From positions 1-64,000 of the IMG/VR virus record IMGVR_UViG_3300042502_002027: a stretch of 64,000 nucleotides of DNA. One strand, written 5' to 3'. Source of the DNA: a virus. Shown piece by piece: positions 49,045 to 57,633 of this stretch. The translations under genes were made by a program, and so were the position numbers. Under the pieces are notes generated by a model. The model worked only from the letters and a program-made list of their open reading frames with translations, was not told where the DNA came from and did no database searches. How positions within the stretch are numbered: the stretch's first letter is position 1; each line of letters opens with the position of its first letter.

Positions 49045-50052
49045 TTAAGATATACTGGTAAAAAAGTCGGCTAGTTTTTTAATATACTCTTTGCCAAATT
49101 TATCTCTCACATATTCTTTCCCTTTTTTGGCAATCATGTAACCTTCATCACTTTCTATCCATTTTCTGTAAAACGAATCATCTTTTATAAGACCATTTTC
49201 GTCAAAACAAGGTATATAATGGACATATTCTATTAAACCTAATTGTTCTTTTAGTAGCGGATTTGGTTCAAAAAATCCAAGACAGCCACACATTAGCACT
49301 TCAATATGTTTTGCTAATAAAAAATCTATAGGAAAAGCATGATGACCTACAAAAGCACCTTTATATTTAGATATTTCGTTATAATAGTTTAACTCCGTCA
49401 TGTGTTCGTTATTTTCATACCCAGGATGTTCTATTTTGTATATTAAATCTTTAAACAAATCAGTTTTTCTTAATTTATCAAACTCCATTCTTGATTCATA
49501 TCCATGATATATTGCTCCTGATAAAACAATCCCATTCGTTCTTTTATGATAATCATAATCAATTAAAGTGTATTTTTTCTCGTCTAAAAAATAAAAGAAA
49601 TCTATTATTTTTTCATCATAATCATTTATTCCTAGATTCTTAAAGTATATAGAGGATGGTGTTATAACATAATCTACATCTTTAATATAAAATGGATCAT
49701 ATTTTTCTGAAAATTTTTGTACACTTAATTCGTTTCTATTTATGAAGTTAGCAAAATAATGAAGATCATCTTGCCACATAACTTTTTTAATATCTTTTCC
49801 AAACTGTATCGCGGGTAACCATCCATTTGGATGTATTCCAAATATTATAAAGTCTTTTTTATCTTCAATCTGTTCTAAAAATTCAATTTCTGTCTTATTT
49901 AAAACTTCTTTAATATATTTTGATGTTATTATTTCAATTCCTCTTTCTTCAAATATTTTTATTACAGATTCATCATAAAACATCTTTATTAAATATCTAA
50001 TAAGACCTGAGACATTATAGTTGTCACTTTCACTTAGTACAATTAGTTTCAT
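49045..50052 (-). CDS. GT-B-like glycosyltransferase
   Basis: A 335-residue protein starting MKLIVLSESDNYNVSGLIRY at 50052; an earlier in-frame ATG at 50085 overlaps a small coding frame and is rejected. The N-terminal half is Rossmann-like; the second half shows GAFVGHHAFPIDFLLAKHIE, then GYMIAKKGKEYVRDKFG, the end of GT4-type proteins (A-x-x-G-x-x-Y-V). The central E-x7-E motif is diverged. Part of the glycosyltransferase cluster. Confidence 0.6.
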   Translation of the reverse strand: MKLIVLSESDNYNVSGLIRYLIKMFYDESVIKIFEERGIEIITSKYIKEVLNKTEIEFLEQIEDKKDFIIFGIHPNGWLPAIQFGKDIKKVMWQDDLHYFANFINRNELSVQKFSEKYDPFYIKDVDYVITPSSIYFKNLGINDYDEKIIDFFYFLDEKKYTLIDYDYHKRTNGIVLSGAIYHGYESRMEFDKLRKTDLFKDLIYKIEHPGYENNEHMTELNYYNEISKYKGAFVGHHAFPIDFLLAKHIEVLMCGCLGFFEPNPLLKEQLGLIEYVHYIPCFDENGLIKDDSFYRKWIESDEGYMIAKKGKEYVRDKFGKEYIKKLADFFTSIS

Positions 50053-50056
50053 GTGT

Positions 50057-50224
50057 TTAGTATATTTTATATATTTTTCTTCCATTTAATTCGTATAGAT
50101 ATTCAATTTCATTTTTATTTGTCTCAATTTTGACAAAATCTATAAACTCTTCAGGTGTTAAATTTAAAAATGCTGACTCCATTTGTGATTCATCTGTTGA
50201 GTGTACACTTAGACCAATTTTCAT
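50057..50224 (-). CDS. 55-residue ORF between two cluster genes
   Basis: A short frame starting MKIGLSVHSTDESQMESAF, with FLNLTPEEFIDFVKIE after it. It begins 35 bases inside the end of the upstream 174-residue gene and stops 4 bases before the glycosyltransferase start. The tight packing supports a real gene. LTPEEFI helix could be a small binding domain; function unknown. Confidence 0.45.
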   Translation of the reverse strand: MKIGLSVHSTDESQMESAFLNLTPEEFIDFVKIETNKNEIEYLYELNGRKIYKIY

Positions 50225-50714
50225 GTACTCTAAATACTTTAACCGGTATAGTTTTAAAATTTAATATTTTTGATATACATAATCTATGAGTTCCGTTTTT
50301 AGCAAATAAAAAACCACCTTCTCTATCAATTGATACGCAAATATCGTCTTCTTCGTAATATCCTTTTGGTATCTCACCTGTTTCCTTCATATAGTTATAA
50401 AGATCTTTTAAGTATTCTCCTCTTTTTAGTATTAATTCAATTGAATCACAATTCCACACTGGATTTCCACTATTCAGACTCTCTAATAAATTATTATATA
50501 ATTCAGTTTCTATCCAAGGAGTTTCATTTTTTAGAAAATCAAATAAACTTTTATATATCATTAGTTCACTAAAATCTACCACATTAAGATCCCAATCTCC
50601 ATTTTCTGTACATGTTTCTATAATAGAATTTTTATTATCTATATTATAGAATGGGCCACCGCCATCAATATTTGATTTTTTTATCTTTGATGGGTTTATA
50701 AAAAGTGTTTTCAT
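50190..50714 (-). CDS. ParB-like-fold protein in glycosyltransferase cluster
   Basis: A 174-residue protein. The C-terminal half has DICVSIDREGGFLFAKNGTH followed by RLCISKILNFKTIPVKVFRV, close to the ParB/Srx-type pattern G-x-H-R-L-x-x-A-K-x-x-x-x-x-x-I-P-V. Such domains occur in polysaccharide clusters as well as in ParB proteins, so a DNA role is not implied. It overlaps the large glycosyltransferase gene by 4 bases at its start. Confidence 0.5.
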   Translation of the reverse strand: MKTLFINPSKIKKSNIDGGGPFYNIDNKNSIIETCTENGDWDLNVVDFSELMIYKSLFDFLKNETPWIETELYNNLLESLNSGNPVWNCDSIELILKRGEYLKDLYNYMKETGEIPKGYYEEDDICVSIDREGGFLFAKNGTHRLCISKILNFKTIPVKVFRVHENWSKCTLNR

Positions 50715-53700
50715 TTTTTTACATAATTTTTATTCAGTATTTCAGGACTGATTGGTTTATTGTTATTTGTAATAAATTTGAATTCTTTTTTTGAAACCAA
50801 ATTTTCTATTCTTTCGAAATTATTATCTTTAATTAAAAAGTTTTTTTCTCTATTTCTTAAAGGTGATTCATTTGATATGCTAGTCATAGCACCCATGAGC
50901 GCAAATAGATTAATATCACTTGGATCTGATTTAAATATTTCCATTAATTTAGCTGGTAGTTCATCTAACCAATTATATTTGAACACTTTCCATTTTTCCA
51001 TTAAATCAAAATATCTTTCATATATTAATTGTTCTGTCCATTTTGGGCTATGTTGACCAACAACCTCAGGGCACATTAGTGTTTCAAATCCGTCATTTTG
51101 TAACCTTGACATTTGTTCAACTTCACAAGATATTATTTCTAAATTGTATGGGTATTTTTTTAAGATGGTGTGTTTGTAGCCTTTTATACCGTAGATATCA
51201 AAATCTAAATGAACATCATTTAACATATGAGTAACTGTACTTATATTTTCTTCAGTTTTTATTAACCTGTCATATATTTTTTCAATTGTATCTTCATATA
51301 AAATCATATCTTCATCAACTTGTATGTAGTAATCTGTTTTACAATCATCTATCATTTTTTGAAATGCTTTAGACATTGGTGCTATGTCTTTTATTTCGAT
51401 TAAATTAAATTTCACAGTTTGGTTTAATAAAGATTTTAAACAATCTTCATAATTTGGATTTTGACCACATCTTATTATAAATACTGTTAAGTACTCTGAT
51501 AAATCTTTAGAACTATTTGTAAATAAATTTGACTTTTCTTTTGATAAAATATTTAAGAAGAAGTTAGCAAATTTGTTGGCGGTTTTTTTGTAAGTAAAGT
51601 TTTCTAAAACAACCTCTCTTGCTTTTTTACCAACTTCTTTACATTCCGTTCTATTATTTTTAAGATTATTAATTATTCTAATAAAGTCTTCTTTACTCTC
51701 ACCTGTAAAACAAGGTATTAACTTAGATAATTCATTATCATTTCTAATTAACATTGGAACCTCACAAAGACCTGCTTCTAAAAAAGTTTGTGGACCACCT
51801 TCTGATGTACTAAAGTTTATACATATATCAGCCTTATTATAATAATTAACAAGATCGTCGTTATTAACGTTTGTACAGGTTATTAATTTTATATCAGCCT
51901 TGTTACAAATTTCAACTATATCCTCATAGTTTTTTACCTTTCTGTTAGTGTTACCTACAAAGATTGCCGTAAATTCATTTTCTTTTACATTATCTATATG
52001 ATAGAATTTTTCTTCATCAGCAGAATCGTGTATTATAGTTTGTGGATAATCCTGAGGTAAAAATTTACATATAGAATTCTTTAAATAGTTATTAACAAAA
52101 ACACCACCTCTACTTGCCTTGAAAAACTCAGAGATTTTTTCTTCACTAAAATATGAATTTTCTAGCCAAAAAGCTGAGTAACATCCTCTGATCACATTAT
52201 CACCATCTGGTATACATCTTTCAGCTTCCCACATTACAAATATTAAATCCCATTCATCTGATATAACGTTATCTCTTTTTTGATGTATATCTCTAGCGTA
52301 CTTTATAGTGTATTCTATTTTATCTGGATATGGATTATATTTAACTACTGATTTTGCTATATTATCAAATGCCCAATCTTTTACATCTGGTAATAATAGA
52401 ATTTTTTTCTTTTTTATAATATTAAAATTTGAAAGATTCCATCTTACTAAATTTGAATATGTGACTATATTTTTTGATTCTCTTATATCAGAGCTTTCAA
52501 CATCAGATATCACTATATTTGGATAGAATGTATAGCACTTACCGTAATTATTTGATTGTATCTCGGATAATAAGTTATCTACAGATTTTCTTTTTGTTTC
52601 TAATAGATTTATCACATCGTCATATATTGATGATTCAATCGCATAAGCAAAGGTCCCTAGCGTGTTCTTACACAAGTAGAAACAATCTTTTTCTTCAATT
52701 CCGCTCCAGTTGAATTGACTAGCCCCTAAATAAACAATACTCCAATCTATTTTTGATATTTTTTTGATACTTTCTGTAAAGTCTTTACTAAATGTTATAT
52801 CATCTTCAAAAATTAATATTCTTTTATAATTATTTATTTTTGCTGTTTTAATCAATTCTATGTGTGATAGTAGACAAGCTAGTGAGTTTTTATTTTCAAT
52901 TAAGCCATTTAAACTAGCACTTTCACCGGTTAGTCTATTCGGATTATATTTATTTAGTATATTATTAAATTCTTCATCACTAATTGTCAGACCATTTATT
53001 GCTTCAAATCTTTCAACTTCTATTAAGTTTTCATTAAATAATTTTTCAACTCTTTCCCATCTATCTTTTTTATTTTGTAAATTAATACAATAGATTTTAT
53101 CAAAGTATTTATTTATATCAAATGATTGTTCGGTTTCATTCAAAAATAATTCATTTTCTATAAATCTTTTAGTTTTTCTACCTTCCCAGTTTTGACATGT
53201 TTGACCAAGATGTAGAACGGTCGTATTTAATTCGGTCTCGTTTTTATTAAATGTGTCTCTGAATATAATATCACTCCAGGCAGCATCATTTGAGTTTTCT
53301 GGAAAAATATTTGATTTTTTTTGAAATTTTTTAATATTAAACATTTGAAAGTATCCAAATCCTTTGGCTCTTTCTAATCTTCCTACATCTTTATTATTTA
53401 GAAAATCTAAAAATAGTTCATAACTATCAAGTATTAGTCTTTTACAAACTATTAAATTTTGATGAATTAAATTTGTTTTTTCTAATACTTCTAAGAAATC
53501 ATCTTGTAAATAAATATCAGCATCTAATAGTAAAATCCATTCTGGATTTTTTAAAGATTTTATACCTTCATTTATTGCTTTACCTTTATTGAAGATAGCT
53601 CCGTCTTCATACATTCTTTCCGTTATAATACAATTTGCTCCAAATTTTTTACATAATTCTTGACAGATTATATCATTTTTTGATGTTACGACAGTTACGT

Positions 53701-54346
53701 TTGAAACTTTTGTCGTACTTTTAAGAGTTATTGACATAAAATCATTGTAGTTAACTGATACTATAATAATGTCTAATTTAATATTTGTTTCATTTGATAA
53801 CTCTTTTCGTCTTTTGTTTAAGTAAGACTCCTTTCGTCTCACATTTTTTTCTAACAAACTTCTTGATATATTTGGTTGTCTTTTTTCGGGTATTATATTA
53901 TCTTCATTCTTTATTAATAGATTTTTTATTTCTATTAAAATTTTATTATTTGATGTGTTTATTCTTAATATACTATCTATGTTATCGCCCATTTCTAACT
54001 CAGTATTTTTATTAAAAATATAACAACCGTCATCTATTTTAATAGTTTTGTCTACAGGTGTTTCCAAATTTATTAGACTATTATTGAATTTAATAAATGG
54101 ATTTGAGAATATAAATACATCATCATTATAAATTCTTTTACAATATTCAATTATTTCTCTATCTGTATAGCCATTTTTAATAACTAACTTAACTTTATTG
54201 TTTTTTGGTAATACAATATTTGTATTATTATAAAAAACAACTATATTTGATATAAAACTAATATCTGAATTGCTGATTAAACATTCGATTAAATCTTTTT
54301 TATAGGCTTCGTTGGCAAATGGTGTTACTTTATTAATAAGAATCAT
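50711..54346 (-). CDS. 1211-residue multi-domain glycosyltransferase
   Basis: A very large enzyme with at least four glycosyltransferase-type modules. About residues 190-400: a GT2-like GT-A with WILLLDADIYLQDDFL as the DxD site. About 410-660: a GT25-like module starting FDKIYCINLQNKKDRWERVE with RILIFEDDITFS. About 665-960: a GT4-like GT-B with AIFVGNTNRKVKNYEDI and the E-x7-E-like NFSTSEGGPQTFLEAGLCE. About 985-1180: a second GT-A with YIQVDEDMILYED. Such a protein could build an oligosaccharide alone. The acceptor (virion protein, DNA base or host glycan) is unknown. A TTATATATA box lies just upstream. Confidence 0.8.
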   Translation of the reverse strand: MILINKVTPFANEAYKKDLIECLISNSDISFISNIVVFYNNTNIVLPKNNKVKLVIKNGYTDREIIEYCKRIYNDDVFIFSNPFIKFNNSLINLETPVDKTIKIDDGCYIFNKNTELEMGDNIDSILRINTSNNKILIEIKNLLIKNEDNIIPEKRQPNISRSLLEKNVRRKESYLNKRRKELSNETNIKLDIIIVSVNYNDFMSITLKSTTKVSNVTVVTSKNDIICQELCKKFGANCIITERMYEDGAIFNKGKAINEGIKSLKNPEWILLLDADIYLQDDFLEVLEKTNLIHQNLIVCKRLILDSYELFLDFLNNKDVGRLERAKGFGYFQMFNIKKFQKKSNIFPENSNDAAWSDIIFRDTFNKNETELNTTVLHLGQTCQNWEGRKTKRFIENELFLNETEQSFDINKYFDKIYCINLQNKKDRWERVEKLFNENLIEVERFEAINGLTISDEEFNNILNKYNPNRLTGESASLNGLIENKNSLACLLSHIELIKTAKINNYKRILIFEDDITFSKDFTESIKKISKIDWSIVYLGASQFNWSGIEEKDCFYLCKNTLGTFAYAIESSIYDDVINLLETKRKSVDNLLSEIQSNNYGKCYTFYPNIVISDVESSDIRESKNIVTYSNLVRWNLSNFNIIKKKKILLLPDVKDWAFDNIAKSVVKYNPYPDKIEYTIKYARDIHQKRDNVISDEWDLIFVMWEAERCIPDGDNVIRGCYSAFWLENSYFSEEKISEFFKASRGGVFVNNYLKNSICKFLPQDYPQTIIHDSADEEKFYHIDNVKENEFTAIFVGNTNRKVKNYEDIVEICNKADIKLITCTNVNNDDLVNYYNKADICINFSTSEGGPQTFLEAGLCEVPMLIRNDNELSKLIPCFTGESKEDFIRIINNLKNNRTECKEVGKKAREVVLENFTYKKTANKFANFFLNILSKEKSNLFTNSSKDLSEYLTVFIIRCGQNPNYEDCLKSLLNQTVKFNLIEIKDIAPMSKAFQKMIDDCKTDYYIQVDEDMILYEDTIEKIYDRLIKTEENISTVTHMLNDVHLDFDIYGIKGYKHTILKKYPYNLEIISCEVEQMSRLQNDGFETLMCPEVVGQHSPKWTEQLIYERYFDLMEKWKVFKYNWLDELPAKLMEIFKSDPSDINLFALMGAMTSISNESPLRNREKNFLIKDNNFERIENLVSKKEFKFITNNNKPISPEILNKNYVKK

Positions 54347-54351
54347 ATTTG

Positions 54352-54363
54352 TTATATATAAAA
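54352..54363 (-). promoter_or_regulatory. Putative promoter of the large glycosyltransferase
   Basis: Minus-strand TTTTTATATATAAC about 6 bases before the ATG at 54346. It would give a near-leaderless transcript. Confidence 0.35.
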
Positions 54364-54385
54364 AAATATTGTTTTTAACAGAAAA

Positions 54386-54787
54386 ATGGAGAAAAAAGTA
54401 GGAAGAATTGAAAATATTTCTTTTCCGGAACTTAAAATAGAAAAGATAAAGGCAAAAGTAGATACTGGTGCTTATGGAGTTGCTTTACATGTTGATAGTA
54501 TAAAACTTGAAGATGGTAAGTTATATTTTACAGTTGGTGATGAAGAGTTTTCTTATAATAAATTCAAAACTATTATAGTTAAAAATTCATTTGGTAAAGT
54601 TCAGAAAAGATTTTCTATATTTACTAAATTAACAATTGGTGATTCAATATATAAATTTTATGTATCTTTAACAGATAGAAAAAAAATGAGATATCCTGTT
54701 TTAATAGGTAGAAGATTCCTTTACAAATTCAACTATTTAGTTGATGTAACAAAAAAGAATATAAATGATAGAAATAAAAAGGTGTAA
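54386..54787 (+). CDS. RimB-like retropepsin-type aspartic protease
   Basis: A 133-residue protein with the family start VGRIENISFPEL, the active-site motif AKVDTGAYGVALHVDSI at residues 23-39 (Asp26-Thr-Gly), and the ending FYVSLTDRKKMRYPVLIGRR and FNYLVDV. This is the single-domain aspartic protease family once called ATP-dependent zinc protease; the studied member RimB trims glutamate tails added to ribosomal protein S6 by RimK. It would act as a dimer. No RimK is in the window. The next gene starts 23 bases inside its end. Confidence 0.8.
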   Translation: MEKKVGRIENISFPELKIEKIKAKVDTGAYGVALHVDSIKLEDGKLYFTVGDEEFSYNKFKTIIVKNSFGKVQKRFSIFTKLTIGDSIYKFYVSLTDRKKMRYPVLIGRRFLYKFNYLVDVTKKNINDRNKKV

Positions 54788-55295
54788 TTATATTACCGGA
54801 AATCCTTCAGACGTTTCTTATGCTGTTAAGAAAATAGTTGACTTCTTAGATATGGAGGGTAGAAATCCGGTCTTATTTTGTAAACCAAGAAGTTCAAACT
54901 CTACTGCTACTACACTTAAATATTTAATGGAACCTAAAATAAACTTCAATAATATTGAAGATTTTACAGAAGTATTAAATAATAAAGGTAATCTATTTAG
55001 AGTTGATTTATTAGTATTCGATTTTTGGCATTTGAGTGTTTCTTCAATAATAGAATATAAACAAGTTATTGATAAATTAAATATTGATTATATAATATTA
55101 GCCAAAGAGTATCATTATAAATCATCTGAGGATGTTAATGATTATCATGTTAAAATTGAATCTAGAGAATTATATCACAGTGAATACTCAATAACTGATA
55201 AAATATCTGGATGGACTTCAAACTTAGAAAATTTATCAAAATCTTACATTCGTAATAAAAAAATTGACGATATTTTCAATAAAAATGATGAATAA
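54765..55295 (+). CDS. Unknown protein, possibly diverged RecA-fold
   Basis: A 176-residue protein starting MIEIKRCNYITGNPSDVSYA. A strand-loop-helix start and VDLLVFDFWHLSVSS near residue 85 look like positions of Walker A and B, but the P-loop Lys/Ser are missing, so ATP binding is doubtful. It overlaps the RimB-like gene by 23 bases. No family recognised. Its plan resembles the protein at 61760, which keeps a better P-loop. Confidence 0.4.
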   Translation: MIEIKRCNYITGNPSDVSYAVKKIVDFLDMEGRNPVLFCKPRSSNSTATTLKYLMEPKINFNNIEDFTEVLNNKGNLFRVDLLVFDFWHLSVSSIIEYKQVIDKLNIDYIILAKEYHYKSSEDVNDYHVKIESRELYHSEYSITDKISGWTSNLENLSKSYIRNKKIDDIFNKNDE

Positions 55296-55296
55296 T

Positions 55297-55327
55297 TTTG
55301 TAATTGTTAATAAGTTGTTTATATTTG
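55297..55327 (+). promoter_or_regulatory. Bacteroidota-type promoter
   Basis: TTTG at 55297-55300, 19 bases, TATATTTG at 55320-55327; ATG at 55352. It overlaps an upstream in-frame start, so the later ATG is preferred. Confidence 0.75.
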
Positions 55328-55351
55328 TATAATAAATATAATTATACATTC

Positions 55352-56446
55352 ATGAGAATACGCAGAAAGTTTTTACAACTTACGAAATACACTTATCCAC
55401 ACGGCACAGAGGGATTTTTAAAATCATATCTTCCGGAAGGTACTAAAAAAGATGCCTATGGTAATTTTTACTACCTAATTGGTGAGGATCCTACAACAAT
55501 GTTTACTTGTCATTTAGATACTGCTTGTTCTAAACAAGTAAAAGTAAATCATGTTCAAACACAAAATATAATTAAGACTGACGGTTCTTCTATTTTAGGA
55601 GCCGATGATAAAGCAGGAATGGTTGTTATTCTTAATATGATTGAGAATAAAGTTCCAGGTCTTTATTATTTCTTTATTGGCGAGGAAGTTGGTTGTGTTG
55701 GTTCTAGTAAATTAGCTCAAAATTGGGTAAATAGTGAATTCAGTTATACTATTTCTAAAGTTGTTTCTTTTGATAGAAGAAGTACCGGATCTGTTATTAC
55801 ACATCAATGGTATGGTCGTTGTTGTTCTGATGAATTTGCTGATGAATTATCTTTTAGATTAAATGGAACCGGTCAAAGATTAAAACTTGAACCAGATGAT
55901 ACGGGTGTTTTAACAGACTCTGCCCAATTTATGGATATCGTACCAGAGTGTACTAATATTTCAGTTGGTTATATGTATGAACATACAACCGGTGAGTATC
56001 AAGATATTGAGTTTCTACAAAGACTTTGTAAAGCTGTTTGTTTAATTGATTGGGAATCACTTCCTGTTGAAAGAAATCCATATGATATTTCAAATGAAGA
56101 TGATGATGATGATGATTTAGAATTTTCAACAGATGATGAAGTTTATTCAGAAGAATACTATTCTTACTTTTCGGTAAATGGTAAAACAAAGAAAATGTAT
56201 ATTGCTACTGATTTGATAAAAAAAGAAACTGAATTAATCAGAAATTATTTAACAAATAATGGTTATGGTGATATGTATGGTATTACCTGGAATGGTCATA
56301 AGTGTTATGCTCAAAATGAAACAAATTGTTATGACTTTGTTGGCTCTCGTACAGATTTTATGGATGTGATATCTGAATTGTGTTCAGTTCCTTTGAATAA
56401 GATTAAAGAGAAATTGAGAAATGATATTAGTCATTTAGTATTCTAA
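55352..56446 (+). CDS. M20/M28-like zinc metallopeptidase, copy 2
   Basis: A 364-residue paralogue of the protein at 37978. Core motifs: TCHLDTA (His54, Asp56), SSILGADDKAG (Asp84), YYFFIGEEVGCVGS (Glu111-Glu112), SFDRRSTG near 140 and GYMYEHTTG near 205. The start differs, with no long N-terminal extension, and there is a C-terminal domain after a poly-Asp linker (EDDDDDDLEF). It has a host-type promoter, unlike copy 1, so the two may be made at different times. Confidence 0.82.
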   Translation: MRIRRKFLQLTKYTYPHGTEGFLKSYLPEGTKKDAYGNFYYLIGEDPTTMFTCHLDTACSKQVKVNHVQTQNIIKTDGSSILGADDKAGMVVILNMIENKVPGLYYFFIGEEVGCVGSSKLAQNWVNSEFSYTISKVVSFDRRSTGSVITHQWYGRCCSDEFADELSFRLNGTGQRLKLEPDDTGVLTDSAQFMDIVPECTNISVGYMYEHTTGEYQDIEFLQRLCKAVCLIDWESLPVERNPYDISNEDDDDDDLEFSTDDEVYSEEYYSYFSVNGKTKKMYIATDLIKKETELIRNYLTNNGYGDMYGITWNGHKCYAQNETNCYDFVGSRTDFMDVISELCSVPLNKIKEKLRNDISHLVF

Positions 56447-56450
56447 ATAA

Positions 56451-56478
56451 AAAAAGAGAACTTAAAGTTCTCTTTTTT
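56451..56478. terminator. Bidirectional terminator after metallopeptidase 2
   Basis: AAAGAGAAC-TTAAA-GTTCTCTTTTTT stem, between convergent genes. Confidence 0.85.
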
Positions 56479-56479
56479 G

Positions 56480-56665
56480 TTATCCTAATATTAAACCAGG
56501 TGCTTTATATTGTTTTTGAGAAACTATCTCTAACATTTGATTAGTTGATAATTCATTTGGATTCCAACCTTTGTTTTTAGAGTATTCGTGTAAAAACTTT
56601 TCTCTTAACATGTTTATTTCTTCTTGAGATAAACTGGAATTCTTGATTAATTCTGAATCTTTCAT
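56480..56665 (-). CDS. Small helical protein
   Basis: A 61-residue protein (MKDSELIKNSSLSQEEINML) with two predicted helices and the end YKAPGLILG. It follows the membrane protein gene at 15 bases on the same strand. No family recognised. Confidence 0.45.
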   Translation of the reverse strand: MKDSELIKNSSLSQEEINMLREKFLHEYSKNKGWNPNELSTNQMLEIVSQKQYKAPGLILG

Positions 56666-56680
56666 AATTTTATTTAATTT

Positions 56681-57109
56681 TTATAATAAAAATAGGTATA
56701 TAAATATTTGAGCTAAAACTCCAATTACCATACCTAATGTTCTTTTACTGTATGTAGTTAGTGGTGTGAATCTTGGAAATGTTTTAGACTCATCTTTCCA
56801 TCTTTTTGGATAAGATCTTCCATCTAATTTATTTCTTGTATAGTAATAAGTTCCATTGTGAAAGAAATTAAACATTAAGAATATACAAGCCAAACAAAGT
56901 AGTGAAAACCAACCAAGTGTGTGTACCATGAAACCACCAGTTATTAACATAACTAAAACTCTTTGTAGGTTAAAGATAGGATTTATATCAAAATCACATA
57001 CTCTTCTACTGTTATTTTCATAGTGCCAGTAGAAACCTTCTCTTACTCCTTCTGTTAGTGCGTAACCAACCCAAATCAAATTTGTTAATATAAGTGTTAT
57101 TAGTATCAT
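56681..57109 (-). CDS. Integral membrane protein
   Basis: A 142-residue protein with about four membrane segments: ILITLILTNLIWVGYALTEG, VLVMLITGGFMVHTL, WFSLLCLACIFLMFNFF and a final TLGMVIGVLAQIFIYLFLL. A soluble loop holds YYYTRNKLDGRSYPKRWKD. Possibly exclusion or lysis related; the sequence does not decide. Transcribed away from the Acb1-like gene. Confidence 0.55.
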   Translation of the reverse strand: MILITLILTNLIWVGYALTEGVREGFYWHYENNSRRVCDFDINPIFNLQRVLVMLITGGFMVHTLGWFSLLCLACIFLMFNFFHNGTYYYTRNKLDGRSYPKRWKDESKTFPRFTPLTTYSKRTLGMVIGVLAQIFIYLFLL

Positions 57110-57123
57110 ATACCTAATTATTT

Positions 57124-57155
57124 ATTGTATATATAAATTTTTATTTGTATCTTTG
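57124..57155 (+). promoter_or_regulatory. Bacteroidota-type promoter of the Acb1-like gene
   Basis: TAnnTTTG match TATCTTTG at 57148-57155 with ATTG 20 bases upstream. The start codon at 57160 lies so close that the message would be leaderless or start at the next ATG, 57169. Confidence 0.55.
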
Positions 57156-57159
57156 TTCC

Positions 57160-57633
57160 ATGTTAGAAATGAAAGGCATATTAGAATTCGACCCAGTTAA
57201 CGTCACCAAGAAGCACTTAGCACAGTCTTCTTGGAAGAGAACTGCTATGGTTAGATTTGACTGTGAACTTTATGCTTACTACTCTTGGTTCTTAGAAAAA
57301 AGATTCAACTTAAAACTAAACAAACCTTTAAGAGGAACTCACTTAACTATCATAAACGATAGATTTGAGTCTGATGAATTATATGCTCAAGCTCGTCAGT
57401 TATTTCACGGTAAAGAAATCACTGTAAAATATGATCCTGCTTTAATTCGTGCTAATCACAAAGGTCACTGGTGGATTGGAGCTGATAGTGATGACGCTAG
57501 AAACATTAGAAGTGTTATTGGATTAGATCCTAACCCTTACTTTGGTTTTCACATCACTGTTGGTTTGGCAACTCACTTACAATTAGAACACTCTAAATAT
57601 ATCTTAGACCAATGTATAAGATTCAACCTGTAA
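57160..57633 (+). CDS. acb1: 2H phosphoesterase, Acb1-like anti-CBASS nuclease
   Basis: A 157-residue protein with two H-x-T motifs: GTHLTI (His61, Thr63) and FHITVG (His131, Thr133), the catalytic pairs of 2H phosphoesterases. The start MKGILEFDPVNVTKKH, the middle DCELYAYYSWFLEKRFN and KGHWWIGADSDDARNIR, and the length agree with T4 Acb1 (gp57B, 152 residues), which cuts the cyclic nucleotides that activate CBASS and Pycsar defence. The specific assignment rests on my memory of the family pattern. It overlaps the next gene by 22 bases. Confidence 0.75.
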   Translation: MLEMKGILEFDPVNVTKKHLAQSSWKRTAMVRFDCELYAYYSWFLEKRFNLKLNKPLRGTHLTIINDRFESDELYAQARQLFHGKEITVKYDPALIRANHKGHWWIGADSDDARNIRSVIGLDPNPYFGFHITVGLATHLQLEHSKYILDQCIRFNL

